A stretch of DNA of 64,000 nt. Source: Nematostella vectensis (Eukaryota; Cnidaria; Anthozoa; Actiniaria; Edwardsiidae). The notes below the pieces were generated by a model. The model ran no database searches and was not told where the DNA came from. It worked only from the letters and a program-made list of their open reading frames with translations. The translations under genes and the position numbers were made by a program. The stretch's first letter is position 1; every line of letters starts with the position of its first letter. The stretch is taken from positions 5,205,681 to 5,269,680 of the forward strand of contig NC_064040.1 of assembly GCF_932526225.1 (NCBI RefSeq). Reading direction: 5' to 3'. Of this stretch, positions 11,501 through 23,500 are shown piece by piece.

Positions 11501-14500
11501 GCAGCCTTGCTTGTCTCTCCATCTCAAGCTGTATAGAAAGGGAAGGCATGTATAAGATTAGTCATATATCTATCGTTGAACGATATAATTGTCATTTTAT
11601 ACCTCGAATAATAGGCGACTAAGGCTATTATACAACGTTTCTATGAAAAAAAAAAAAAACCAGGGTGTTTTACCCAGAAAAAAACGGCACTGGGAGAACA
11701 GCGACATTTACGCTGAAACTAAACGCATATTTCGAGTACAATGTTTAAAGCAAAAAGTACCGACAAAATGACGACAAATCTTTTCATCAATTTAAGTGAG
11801 ACAGCATGGCAGGTCTAAGGCAACACTCATGTACTAGTTGGTCATACTAAATAACCCCTTCTCACGGCTGTCATATCTCCTGGTATAATGCCGCGGATGG
11901 AAAATTGCCTAAGAAATTAAAAGGTGGCTGAGAAGCGGAGGTAAATAGGGGAGGAGCGGTACGAGTATTTTAAACGAGGCGCCCAGATACGGAATTGATA
12001 AGCGCGCTATGTGACCTGGGAAGGATTCTTTGACCATTGACCAAACGATTTTTTTAGAAAACTTGGCGCACTCAAAAATGTCGAAAAAAAAAGAGGCTTT
12101 TAAAAGATGTTTCTCCACGTCAGACGGCTATCTCACCTTTGAGTCAGCGTCGCCGAGCTTCTCGTCTTGTTGACGGACTCTCTGCATGGCTTCCTGAAGC
12201 TCTTGATTCTGTCGCTCCAGTTTAATGGCCATTTTGTCCAGCGCATCTTTCATCTCTTCCTACAATAGAATTATCAAGTCAGTTAAAATTGCTTACCCTG
12301 AAAGCTCTATTTAGCTCCCCTCCCCATCCCCTCTCACTAAAGCCATGATATTGGGAGTGCCCGCAAAGACCACTTGGTCTCCAAACATGAGGAAGCCTCA
12401 AGTATTATGACTTACCATCTCCTCCTTCTTGCTCTCTATCTCGTTCTCCTTCTTTGTGAGTTTGGCTTTGAGGTCTTCGGCTGTAGGGCAAAATAACGGT
12501 ATTTTTAATTATGAAACGAACAGCTATTATAAAAGTATGATCGGTTTTGACGGCACCTCGCTCAATCCCTTCTTCTCGCCTCTGTTCATCTTCATGCATT
12601 AATCTGTAAGAATAACATAAACAGTATAATAAGCACCGAAATATCCCGTATCCTGAAGGGGAAGATAACTATGTATGTCTAGTTTAGGGTCCGTATGTTA
12701 TACGTACGTGTCTAGGATATAGCTGACATTGATGTCAAGAGGGGCGACGTCTAGGTCCCCTCCATCATCTTGTTGCAGGACCACTTGTTGAACCACGCGG
12801 TCAATGAGTTGCCATAGTCGTCGTGCAACCGAGTGGTCATCTGAGAGCAAACGAGAGAAGGTGAAACCCATATACACAGCACAAACATTTCTGGCAAAGT
12901 CTAACTTGACTGACAACAAGACCAAGGAAATAATGGGAAACTACTTTAGATGGTATACAAACAGCGCCGGCATTGCTGGACCCGAAAGTATTGCTGAGCT
13001 AGCGTCTCGCAAGTAATGCTGGGATAGCGTCTCGCATGTAATGCTGGGCTAGCGTCTCGCAAGTAATGCTGGGCTAGCGTCTCGCAAGTAATGCTGGGAT
13101 AGCGTCTCGCAAGTAATGCTGGGATAGCGTCTCGCAAGTAATGCTGGGCTAGCATCTCGCAAGTAATGCTGGGATAGCGTCTCACAAGTAATGCTGGGAT
13201 AGCGTCTCGCAAGTAATGCTGGGATAGCGTCTCGCAAGTAACGCTGGGAGACGTCTCATTTTATGAAACCCTATGCGATAGTTTTTGCAATACCCAACTA
13301 AATTCGCTTGGTTCACGGTGAAATCCAATCCACTGTCCATAGTATTTCTAAGGTGCTAAACATTGCAAAAAAAAACAATTTTTTTTTCAAATGATGAGAG
13401 TTCTAAATATTCAAAACAAAAACAAAGTTCCAATAAAGTTTAAATGTTGGTTGAGGTGCCCAATGGCCCTGCCCCTCACCCACGCCCATTGGAAAAGACG
13501 AAGGTAGAGAGGGTGCACTCTACCCTAACCCACGCCCTGGTGGTATGGTGCACTTACTGGGGAGTAGTAGCAGATGATGGAGGATCGAAAGTAGGTGGGG
13601 GTAGGCCGAGGTGTGGCCAACCTTCCTCCTCAACAGCTCCAGCATCCCACTCGCACTGCGCAAGTCAATGTAAGGCTGTAAAGCAAAAGGCACAAATCAG
13701 CACTGCGCAAATCAATGTGAGGCTGTAAAGCAAAAGGCACAAATCAGCACTGCGCAAGTCAATGTAAGGTTATAAAATAGAAAAACGAACAGTACGAAAG
13801 TCAAAGTAAGGCTACAAAGCACAAAGAAAAAATGAGCACAATACGCGCATACCATATACAACCACTTGGTCTTCGCAAGTCAATATAGGGCTGTAAAGCA
13901 CAATGCAGAAAAGAGTACTTACGCAAAGCGGATATAAAACGGAATTTAAATTTTGGTTTTAAGAAATGATGTGTTCGCTCTTTGGAAAGCACAATAAAAT
14001 TTTGTACAGGAGAATCATTTAACGATGACAAATATATATACATATTTTTTTAGAATGTTCCTTTTTAAATCGCAAGGATGAATCGTTAACAAATCGTAGT
14101 GTACGTCACGCCAAACAGAATTGATTACTTAATAAACGTTTACATAGCTCACGTGTGGATGCCTTCTAGAGACTATGATACGGTTGAAAACACCGTCTAA
14201 CAAATAACCGACAAAGTGTGAATCAAATACAAGCGAAATCGCCAGAAAGATGCCTCGTCATCCAAACACGTTAAGTATTAAAAAAAACTGAACTCAAAGT
14301 AATCGTCGAATGAGTCGAATTAGAACTTGAAAGATAGGCTAATATACGATAAATCTATCATATAAAACGATCAATGAAAAATCGTACAATGACTGAACAG
14401 ACACAAGTTCGTGAAATGAAAGTTACATTTTTTTCGCAGTTGGCATCAGTCTGATCTTTAGCTTGACGTCTCTGAAAATTTCCCATTCTGAAATCTTTAT

Positions 14501-17500
14501 AATGCTATCACACTAGGGATAACACGTCTTTTCCATACCAGTGAATTTCAGAAAGTTTATTGTCGCAATACTAAGATGCGAAAGAAAATGCAACATTGTG
14601 GGACACGTGATCGGATCAGATGTGACTCGTTATTAGGCGCGAATACACGGGTATATGGGCTAAGTTAAACAATTACTAAAATAATAACGATAAAATCATA
14701 TGAGCTCCCAATGCTTACACCACAAAGGCTCGATCTTCCGGCCTTGACATTTGCCTTTCTTCTTTTCTATTTTTATTTTCTTTATTTGCAGGACGAAGTA
14801 AGATGTTCTTACTCAATGCAAGCATCAGTCATGCGATTTAATGCATACCATTCCGAATCTGCGAGCGAGTTCCTTCTCGTCTTCATTACGGACCATGTCG
14901 AAGAAGTTCAAATGCCTGTCACAAAGAAAATTATCAATGTTAATGTCAATGGAAATGCCTTTCTGTTTATGTGTTATTACTTGGAAAATGTAGTGTTCTC
15001 CGTGTAATTGTGTTATTATCTGGTTAATGTGTCATTCTCCATGGTGTTTGTGTTATTACCTTGTTAATATGTCATTCTCCATGGTGTTTGTGTTATTACC
15101 TGGTTAATGTGGCGTTATCCATGGTTCGCAGCTTCTCTATCACCGGCTGGATTCCCAACATAAGGAACTCAAACCTCAGATGAACCCGGAACTCTAAGTA
15201 CTCCTACAAGGTGTAAAGACAGAGACAAATAAGCATGGAAGTCAAACACTGACGGGAGATAGCATGCTGCAAAATAACAACGCAAGGAGGGAGTATGAAA
15301 GCATGAAGCTGCTTATGTCTGTCTTACTATGTAATTATGTACGCTCATCTGGTTCAATGCTTGACAGAATCACATACAAGTCAATGTAAACAGCAGAGTT
15401 AAGCCATCCGCTACTTGTCGGGACCATGGTTGATGGTCAGTACTATGACAGGATAGTACTTGGCAGGTAGGATTGAAGTCCGTGTCGTAGACGTGGTAGG
15501 TACGTTTTGAAAGATCGTGTCGCAAGGGTAACGTTACTGGTTGTGGCGGGTAGGAATAAAGCCAGTGCCATGAGTAAAAGGTAGAAATGAATAGCCCGGG
15601 TTTAAAATGTCATAAAAGAACTAGGGATGTAAACAAAACTCTCGGAAACATGATTAGCGATTTAGCAATTTCGCTTTTTCACGAAGGCTTTAGTGAGTTC
15701 ACCTTCTTTCTTATTTGAAAATTGGATGATTTTGCTTGAAATAATTTGCCAACTGGGTTTTACTTGTTTTCTCGAGAGCCTCATCTATATGCACTCTCCT
15801 CAGTTCTCTCATGACATTGTACCAGGTTATTGCAGACAATATTTGTACAGTACTCCAGCAATATGGTTTAACTAGAAGAGTTGCATTTATATAACTATAG
15901 CCATTTAACTTAGAACAAGACTAACTTACAAACAAATGGTGCGCAAGCTCTCTGGTGTACAGTTACTTATTTTTACTTTTCTTACACTAAGCTTTATCCT
16001 TAGGCCGTTCTCCATATCATATTTTTAACAATTACAATTCTGCAGACGATGACAAGTGAGAGAAGAATTTTCAGGATTAAGACATTTCGATGAGTAGTAT
16101 TGTTTGATGAGGATGAGATGTAAAACGAGGCGATAAAGTAAGACTCATCCACACCGAGTGTTTTAATAATGGAATGCATTAAAGTGCCAACGTTTAGTTT
16201 AACTCATTGTTCACCAATAATTCATCTCGACTGACATGCCTTCGGAAGAACAGGCTGATAGAGAAGTTACATATTATTTATCAATGGAACGAGTTAAGCA
16301 AGCAGTTGAAGGTACAATAGAGAAAAAAGAGCAAAGCCTAAAGTATCGATACAATAATGTGTATCTCTTTTGAAATTAAAGGAAAGGTGTGTATCTTAAG
16401 AATGGGTGGGTGCCTTTAAAGTGTCAATCACAGAATGAGTAGAAAGATGTGCATCTAGGGGTGAGTGACAGTCTTTTACAATCTGGATTAGTGTCATATG
16501 AAATATTTTTAAGGTGTCCCGCATAAGCAGTATAGGTGAGTGTCTCCAAAAAGATACAGTAGGTATCAACTAAATGTCTGAGTATCCCTCACAGGGAATG
16601 ATTGCAAACAAGTGGGTGAATTGCATGAGAGAAACGTGTGAGTGTCCAACAAGGAAGAAGAATGGCTTAAAAAAAAAAAGATAGTGATAGTGGGTATACT
16701 ACCCAAAAGAAATGGGCAGGTGCCAATCACACAGAGAGAAAGTGGGTACATTATCAGAACATGTGGCTCAGTATCAATCACACACAGAGAAATTGAGTAC
16801 ATCATCAAAACAAGTGCATGGCTGTCAACCACACAAAGAGAAAGTGGGTACATTATCAGAACACATGACTTGGTATCAATCACACAGAGAGAAACTGGGT
16901 ACTTTATCAGAACAAGAGCATGGCTGTAAATCACACGGAGAGAAACTGGGTACTTTATCAGAACAAGAGCATGGCTGTAAATTACAAGGAGAGAAAGTGG
17001 GTACATTATCAGAACAAGTGCATGGCTGTCAATCACACACAGAGAAAGTGGGTACATCACTCAGAACAAGTGCATGGCTGTCAATCGTACAGAGAGAAAG
17101 TTGGTACATTATCATGTCACTTGGTATCAACCACGCAGAGAGAAAGTGGGTACATTATCAAAACATGTGGCTCGGTATCAATCACAGACAGACAGACAGA
17201 GAGGGAGAGAGGGAGAGAGGGAGAGAGGGAGAGAGAGAGAGAGTACATCACTCAGAACAAGTGCATGGCTGTCAATCACACAGAGAGAAAGTTGGTACAT
17301 CACTCAGAACAAGTGGATGGCTGTCAATCACAGAGAGAGAGAGAGAGTGGGTACATCACTCAGAACAAGTGGATGGCTGCCAATCACACAGAGAAAAAGT
17401 GGGTACATTATCAGAACAAGTGCATGGCTGTCAATCACACAGAGAGAAAGTTGGTTTCTCACTCAGAAAAAGTGGATGGCTGTCAATCACACAGAGAGAA

Positions 17501-20500
17501 AGTGGGTTTCTCACTCAGAACAAGTGGGTGGGTGTCAATCACAGAGAGAAAGAGGGTTCATCACTAAGAACAACTGTGTGGATGTCAATCACTGACAGAG
17601 TGTAATTCACAAGGAAAGTCTAGTACATTGCTAAAACAAGTGAGTGGGTGTTTGCCATGAGTTCAGTTAGTGGGTGAGGGAATTTACAGGCATGGAATAT
17701 TGGAAGCACAGAAACCACCCTGAATAGACGTCGTGTTAGCAGTGGAGAAGAAGAGGCACACCTTCCCTTTCGCCACCTGGGCTTCTGACGGACAAGAGGA
17801 ACTTCTGTCTGGTAGGTGGAGGACACACAGTAAGCAAAGGGAAGACAGACAGTTAACATAGACACAGTACAGGAAAAAAAACAGAAGGATAAGGCATGAC
17901 TATACATACAGAAAATGTCTATCCAATTATTGATTACCGTATTTTGTATATTCCGCACCCCAATTTTCAGGGCCTTATTAAAAAAAAATTGAAGACCCGC
18001 ATATAATTTGCACCCCAATATTGTTACTGTTTCTCACCTACAATGGGATCACCACGTTTTCTTATTGATTTCTGCTTTTTATCATAATGAGAACAATGGG
18101 TTCCACGTATAATTCGCACCACGTTTTGAGGGGTCATTTTGGAAGTAAAAAAGTGTGCATTATACGCAGGGAAATACAGTACTCTGAAATATATTCAGAA
18201 ATTGATCAAACAATGTGTGAAGTTATTAAGATATTAGCTTTGATACAATGTCACAGACTATCTATACTTTAATAGATAGAAAACATGATGGTGTAACACA
18301 TTTTTCGTGTCCGTACAATAACAAGAAAAAAAATGTAATCTCATTTTAAATGGTGACCCAAAAAACCCTGCCTAATATATTATTTAAATGCCTTAAAGGT
18401 AAAATCAATGTATTATCCATTAACATCTATTACACTGCACTATGGTTGCTAGTCTAACTAATGCCACTATAGGTAAGTCAGATTTATAAGCAGCTTAGAA
18501 GGATATGCATGACCCCTGCAACCACTCTAAGCTCCCTCTACATACCATTCCCCTGCAAGAGTGAATGGTATGTAACTAGGTGGCTTGTCATACTTACAGC
18601 ACCAGCACCATACTTGAGAGCAGCATTAATAAATGACATGATGGCAATTTTTAAGTTGAACTCCTCTTTGTAGACCCCAGTGCTGCGGTCAAGGTCGTTG
18701 ACCAAGGTCTAGGGAGACACAACAGAGTGCCATATCAATACAGCATTCTATAAAGCACACTTGAAATAAATGGTATATACAAAGATAGAAAAGGTGAAAA
18801 GTAGCAGGGGAAAGAAAAAGATAAGAAAGGAAAATGAAAGATTGAAGAAAAAGGGGAAAGAGAAGATGAAGAGGAAAAATTGTAGAGGAAACAGGGAAGC
18901 AGCGAGGAGAAATGAGAGGTTGTGACCAGCATACAGTATTGAAAGTATACACTACTGAATAAGTCTGACTTGCATGTCAATACAGAGCAAAAAAATGGCA
19001 AGTTTTCCCAAAATAAGGTCTGGTTAACTTCGGTGAGCTTTAATTTTTGCATAGAGGTTCCTTGTGATGTTAACCAACATATCAAAAAGTGTTTTTTTCT
19101 AATGGATTCGTCTACGAGATATGAGGCTTGAAGTGCAATTTTTAAATGTTCAAAGTATGAATTCTCCTCGTTTTTAGGGAGAAGTCTGGCTCTCATCAGA
19201 AATTAAGCCAATTTTGCTCGCTAATATCTAAATTTCATATCTTCTGAAATTTCTTTAAAATCTGGAATTAAGCTTTTGGTCAGAGGAACTCCTTGTTTGA
19301 GCTTATATATTAATAATTGGAAAATTTCATGCCATTTTTTTTGCTCTGTCGCATGTCAATGTTTTTCGCTCTTGTTATGTATTACTAAAACTCTCATCCC
19401 TTTTAAAAATACAACTTTTCCCCACATTTTTTTTAGTTTAAAAATAGAGGGTTTTTGTTCTACTTGTAGGATGGGTTGAAATTCCCTGTGATTCAAACGG
19501 ATTAAATTGACTTGAGAAGAACATCCAATTGTGTAGGATTTCATAGCCTATGTACTGAACCACACACCAGCAAATCAGATTGAAAGGCTTAAGATACAAG
19601 ATAGAGTAGATTGTGGACAATATATGTCAGAAGGCAGCTAAAGTAATGAAGAAAGAGAGAGTGCTAATGGGAAAAATAGACCCATGAAAAAGAAAAGGAA
19701 AATAGAAAAATGAGACACTAAGACTGGGGAGAGGTATTGAAAGGAAATGGAGGAAAGAATCTAACCTGGAACCTTGTTCTTTCTTCAGCAAATTTCTGAA
19801 AGTGAGTCATTGCATCCAGGGCTTTCTTGTGACCTCCAGGGACAAGACACACCGCTCCAAGAATCTCAAGAACTGAAAATAAGAGTCAACACAATCAATA
19901 CTGTCAGCATCAATGAGTGAATACTGCAATGTTACATTTAAAATAATAACCATCATGATAATTTAACTTTCCATGAAAAATGATTGAATGTGCTTTAAAA
20001 GAAAAAGTAAAAGAAAGAAAAAGAATGAAAAAAGCAAAGAGAAAATCACTTTCAAAAAAGAACATTTCATCAAGGCTCTCATTTAAGACAGCTTTAAAGC
20101 ACCGCCAAGCGATTTCCTAAATACAAATAACTCAGTGCATGTACCCTGGGATTTTACCTTGTATTTTTGTTTTTATATTTTCTGTAAGAAGGCTTTGTGC
20201 AATGATGTCTATGCATGTGGGATGAGCTAGAACATGGGCTCTGCCATGCTGCAACAGATTAAACATAATTTGGCTAGGATCAGACTATTCTAGCACAATC
20301 AAGAATAACTAAATCATCCTTTCAAACATAGGAATAACCTCAAATTATGAATATTTTAATAATATTTTGATACCATTTGAAACAAGCTAATTAACTGATT
20401 ATCTAGTAATAATCAGATATTAAACTGGTAGTCAATTATTGATTCTTGATTAGTTTCATTTATTATTTATATATAAGCTTTAATTGTTATCAATATCAGA

Positions 20501-23500
20501 CCACTGACTCATCCCCCCCCTCCTGAAACTGTGAGCTTGGTGAGTTGTATTCTAGGGGAGAACTGTATGTTGTACTCACAGAGCTATTCATAAGGGCCTT
20601 GAAGCATCCTATTACAGCTGTATGAATCTTGCTTTGACTGCGTACCAAACAAGTAAACAATGAAAAAAGGAAATTAACAAATCAGATGGCAAATGTAATG
20701 TGTTCTCACCTTGTCTCATAATCCATGTTCTGAAGAAAGTTTAATAGGCAGCTAAGACCCTCTAGCTCAACAAATCTATGGACAAATCTAGAAGAAAAAG
20801 GGGAAAAATCAGCAAAAAACGGCATTAATAATAAATATACATAATAAAGCAATAAATGATCTCTGGTACTGGTCTCCCAGAAGGTAAAAATATCTTATTT
20901 TTTCCCGATTTTATTGTGGAATCTCCTAGACTACCTCTTAGAAAAAAAATGCACAACCAAAAAAATTACACAAATCTCAACTTCCCAAACCAGATTTGTT
21001 GTCCCTTCTATAATCTCACAAAACACAGATTTTTTAACATAAAAAAGCAACAGAAACAATATATTTCTTTACAAAACCAATATCGTAGAGGGAAAAGACC
21101 AATAAAATACTGGAGAACAGATAGACAAATTCCTTATCAATATCAGAAAGAGGACACAATATCTGTTTTTTATACTTCAACCTACTGATGTATTGAACTC
21201 TATTACTTAATGTAAACAATATCAATGACAAAGCCATGATTCCCAAAGGGATTTTGGCTGGAGGGAGGGGAGGGGGATTGCATTTTACTGAATCTGTTGC
21301 TGTCACGGTGATTTCACAAATCTGGCTTTTTTTATGCACAGGTGAGCCAATCAGCTACTTTGATGCTGGTCATGCTGCATGCGAGTTACACGGGGTTGCA
21401 CACACAAATGGGAATTTGATTTCTTTTGTGTTGAAGATTATAAATTTCTTCAGTTTACTTCTGGTTGATTACATAACAATCTTCGATGATTTTTAACGGA
21501 AAACACGAAAAATATTTCAAAATATTGAAAGCAGTGTGTCTATTGGAAGTTTCTTCGAGGATGTGATTGATAATTTAGAGCAGATGCCATGTTAAATATC
21601 TCGGATTCTAATAGATTCTTATGTCTTTTAACGGTCGAGGTTTCCGTCGGACCTCCGGAAGTGAACTGGTGACAATGCAGCATGATCCACTACTGGGGAT
21701 AATATGTTAGTGTACCTTAAGGGCTGCGTCCGAAGAGCTGTCTTGAGGCCATCAAGAAGAGTAGACCTCATCTCTGTCTCTTCATCACTTTTCATCAAAC
21801 ACAACTGCATAGGAACAGATTTAATAATTGAAAATGCTTTAAATGTGAAAAAAAAATATTTGTACTAGTAACCTAAAACTCTATATTTAGATAACACACA
21901 AAATATCATTATACAATTCATCTAACCTTTTGTGAGTTGAGACTTTTCAACTGATCAATATAAAACTCTGGATAACTTGTAGAGCTGTGTTCAGCTTGTT
22001 CCTAAAGAAGAAATATAAATATCACTCATTGAGCAGCCGCTTACCCCTTGGCAGCCAAAAAGCTGTTCATTTCTTATTAAGGAATCTTCAAATAATATGC
22101 TTTTCAATACAATATTTATGACTGTGCACCCACTTAGCCAATCCTGGGTACGTGCCTCTTGATATACCAAAAACAGTCCCTGATCTATACCCCATTATGG
22201 TGATTTGAATGTAAATGCGTTCTGATACATTTTACTTAAGGGTTGTATTTACAGGAAAGTCTTCTTTCTAGCACAGGATAGAATGATAACCCCATCACCC
22301 CATCATTCTAATGCCCAAAACAGTTGTGTACACCCCCCTCCCCCCGTAGCACTGCTAACATTATACCAAACCTCTACTGTTTCTTTTTTTTCTTTTTATA
22401 ATAAACATACTTGCTTTGACAACTGTCAAAAGCAATGCAAAAGCATGTTTTATATAGAAGCCAAGATAGTCCAAGCATAGCGTTTGTTTATAGAGGCTCA
22501 GGGAAAGTTCCTTTTTCTATCCCGAGGGAGGGGGGGGGGGGGGGGGGTGGGTGTAAGCATTTTTATAAAATTAAGGGATAAAATTAGTTACCTCCCCCCC
22601 TTCAGGAGGAACAAAATTTTCCATGCCCCCTCCCTTATGCTTCCCCCATATTGTCAGTGCCCCCCCCCCTCCAGAAAACCGAAGTAAGAAGGAGTAAAGG
22701 AAGGAGTGAAAATGACAATGTCAAAAGAACGCAAGCTAAATATTAGATGCAAGCTGGTCAGAAAGTGGGGGGGGGGGGGGGAATAATTTGCTGAAAATAT
22801 TAATTAAAAAAGTTGAAGGCATTTCTCAAAGGTGCTACTAAAACCTGATAAAGGTTGATGCTATGTATTACTCAGAAAAAGCAAAAACACTCTTTTTTTC
22901 TTCTTCTTGCGAGAAAAGCAAAGCACAAGAAAGAAAAGAAAGACAGAGAGGAAGACAGTAAATCAGACATTAGCAAGGATGTTGATGACAAAGGATGAGC
23001 GCTTATAGCATCAGACCATTTTGTCAATAATTTCAAATATGGAACATAAAAACTTTATAAATATCATATAGTGAAAACCATAAAAAAAATGTATATATGG
23101 TGTATACAGGTTTGCATTGCATTGATAAAATGTGGCTTAATAAGTATCCTGGACTCCTGGATTGCGCAAGCCAAATAGCTGACCCCAAACTGAGACACCC
23201 ATACACTTTCAAAGCCCCCTCTCCTTTGGACCTCAAAAAATCTCGAGCCCCCCCCCCCCCCCCCCCCCCCCACCAAGTATCCTCATGCCCCCCCCCCCCC
23301 CCCCTTGGGATAATAAAAGAACTTTCCCTAAGTCAGGCTGTTTATTTAAAAATTCTATTACATTGTCAAAATCCTTGTTGGATATGTTTGGGATCCTTAC
23401 CTTTGAGACATAAATAAGAGACAGAGAAAAACCTTTTTTAGTAAAATGGCCAAAAGTAACCTAAAACAGCATTAATGCTCTCAAATCCTAACAATAATAT

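Noticed and set aside
11095-11622. Plus-strand frame of 175 codons with SRYSRPNLT repeats and glycine runs
   Set aside because: It is the antisense of the DAAM FH1 exon and its donor minisatellite; the minus-strand frame is the one that fits a family and splice sites.
10757-13250. CRISPR-like array of short repeats
   Set aside because: The repeats are head to tail with no unique spacers, and lie in introns of an animal gene.
14972-15060. Alternative longer exon 10 of DAAM using later donor copies
   Set aside because: Reading through the first donor gives TAA immediately, so the extended exon would truncate the protein.
16566-17605. Overlapping frames of up to 297 codons with [11 protein letters not shown]-like repeats
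   Set aside because: Product of the 51-bp minisatellite in DAAM intron 9; several frames and both strands are open equally.
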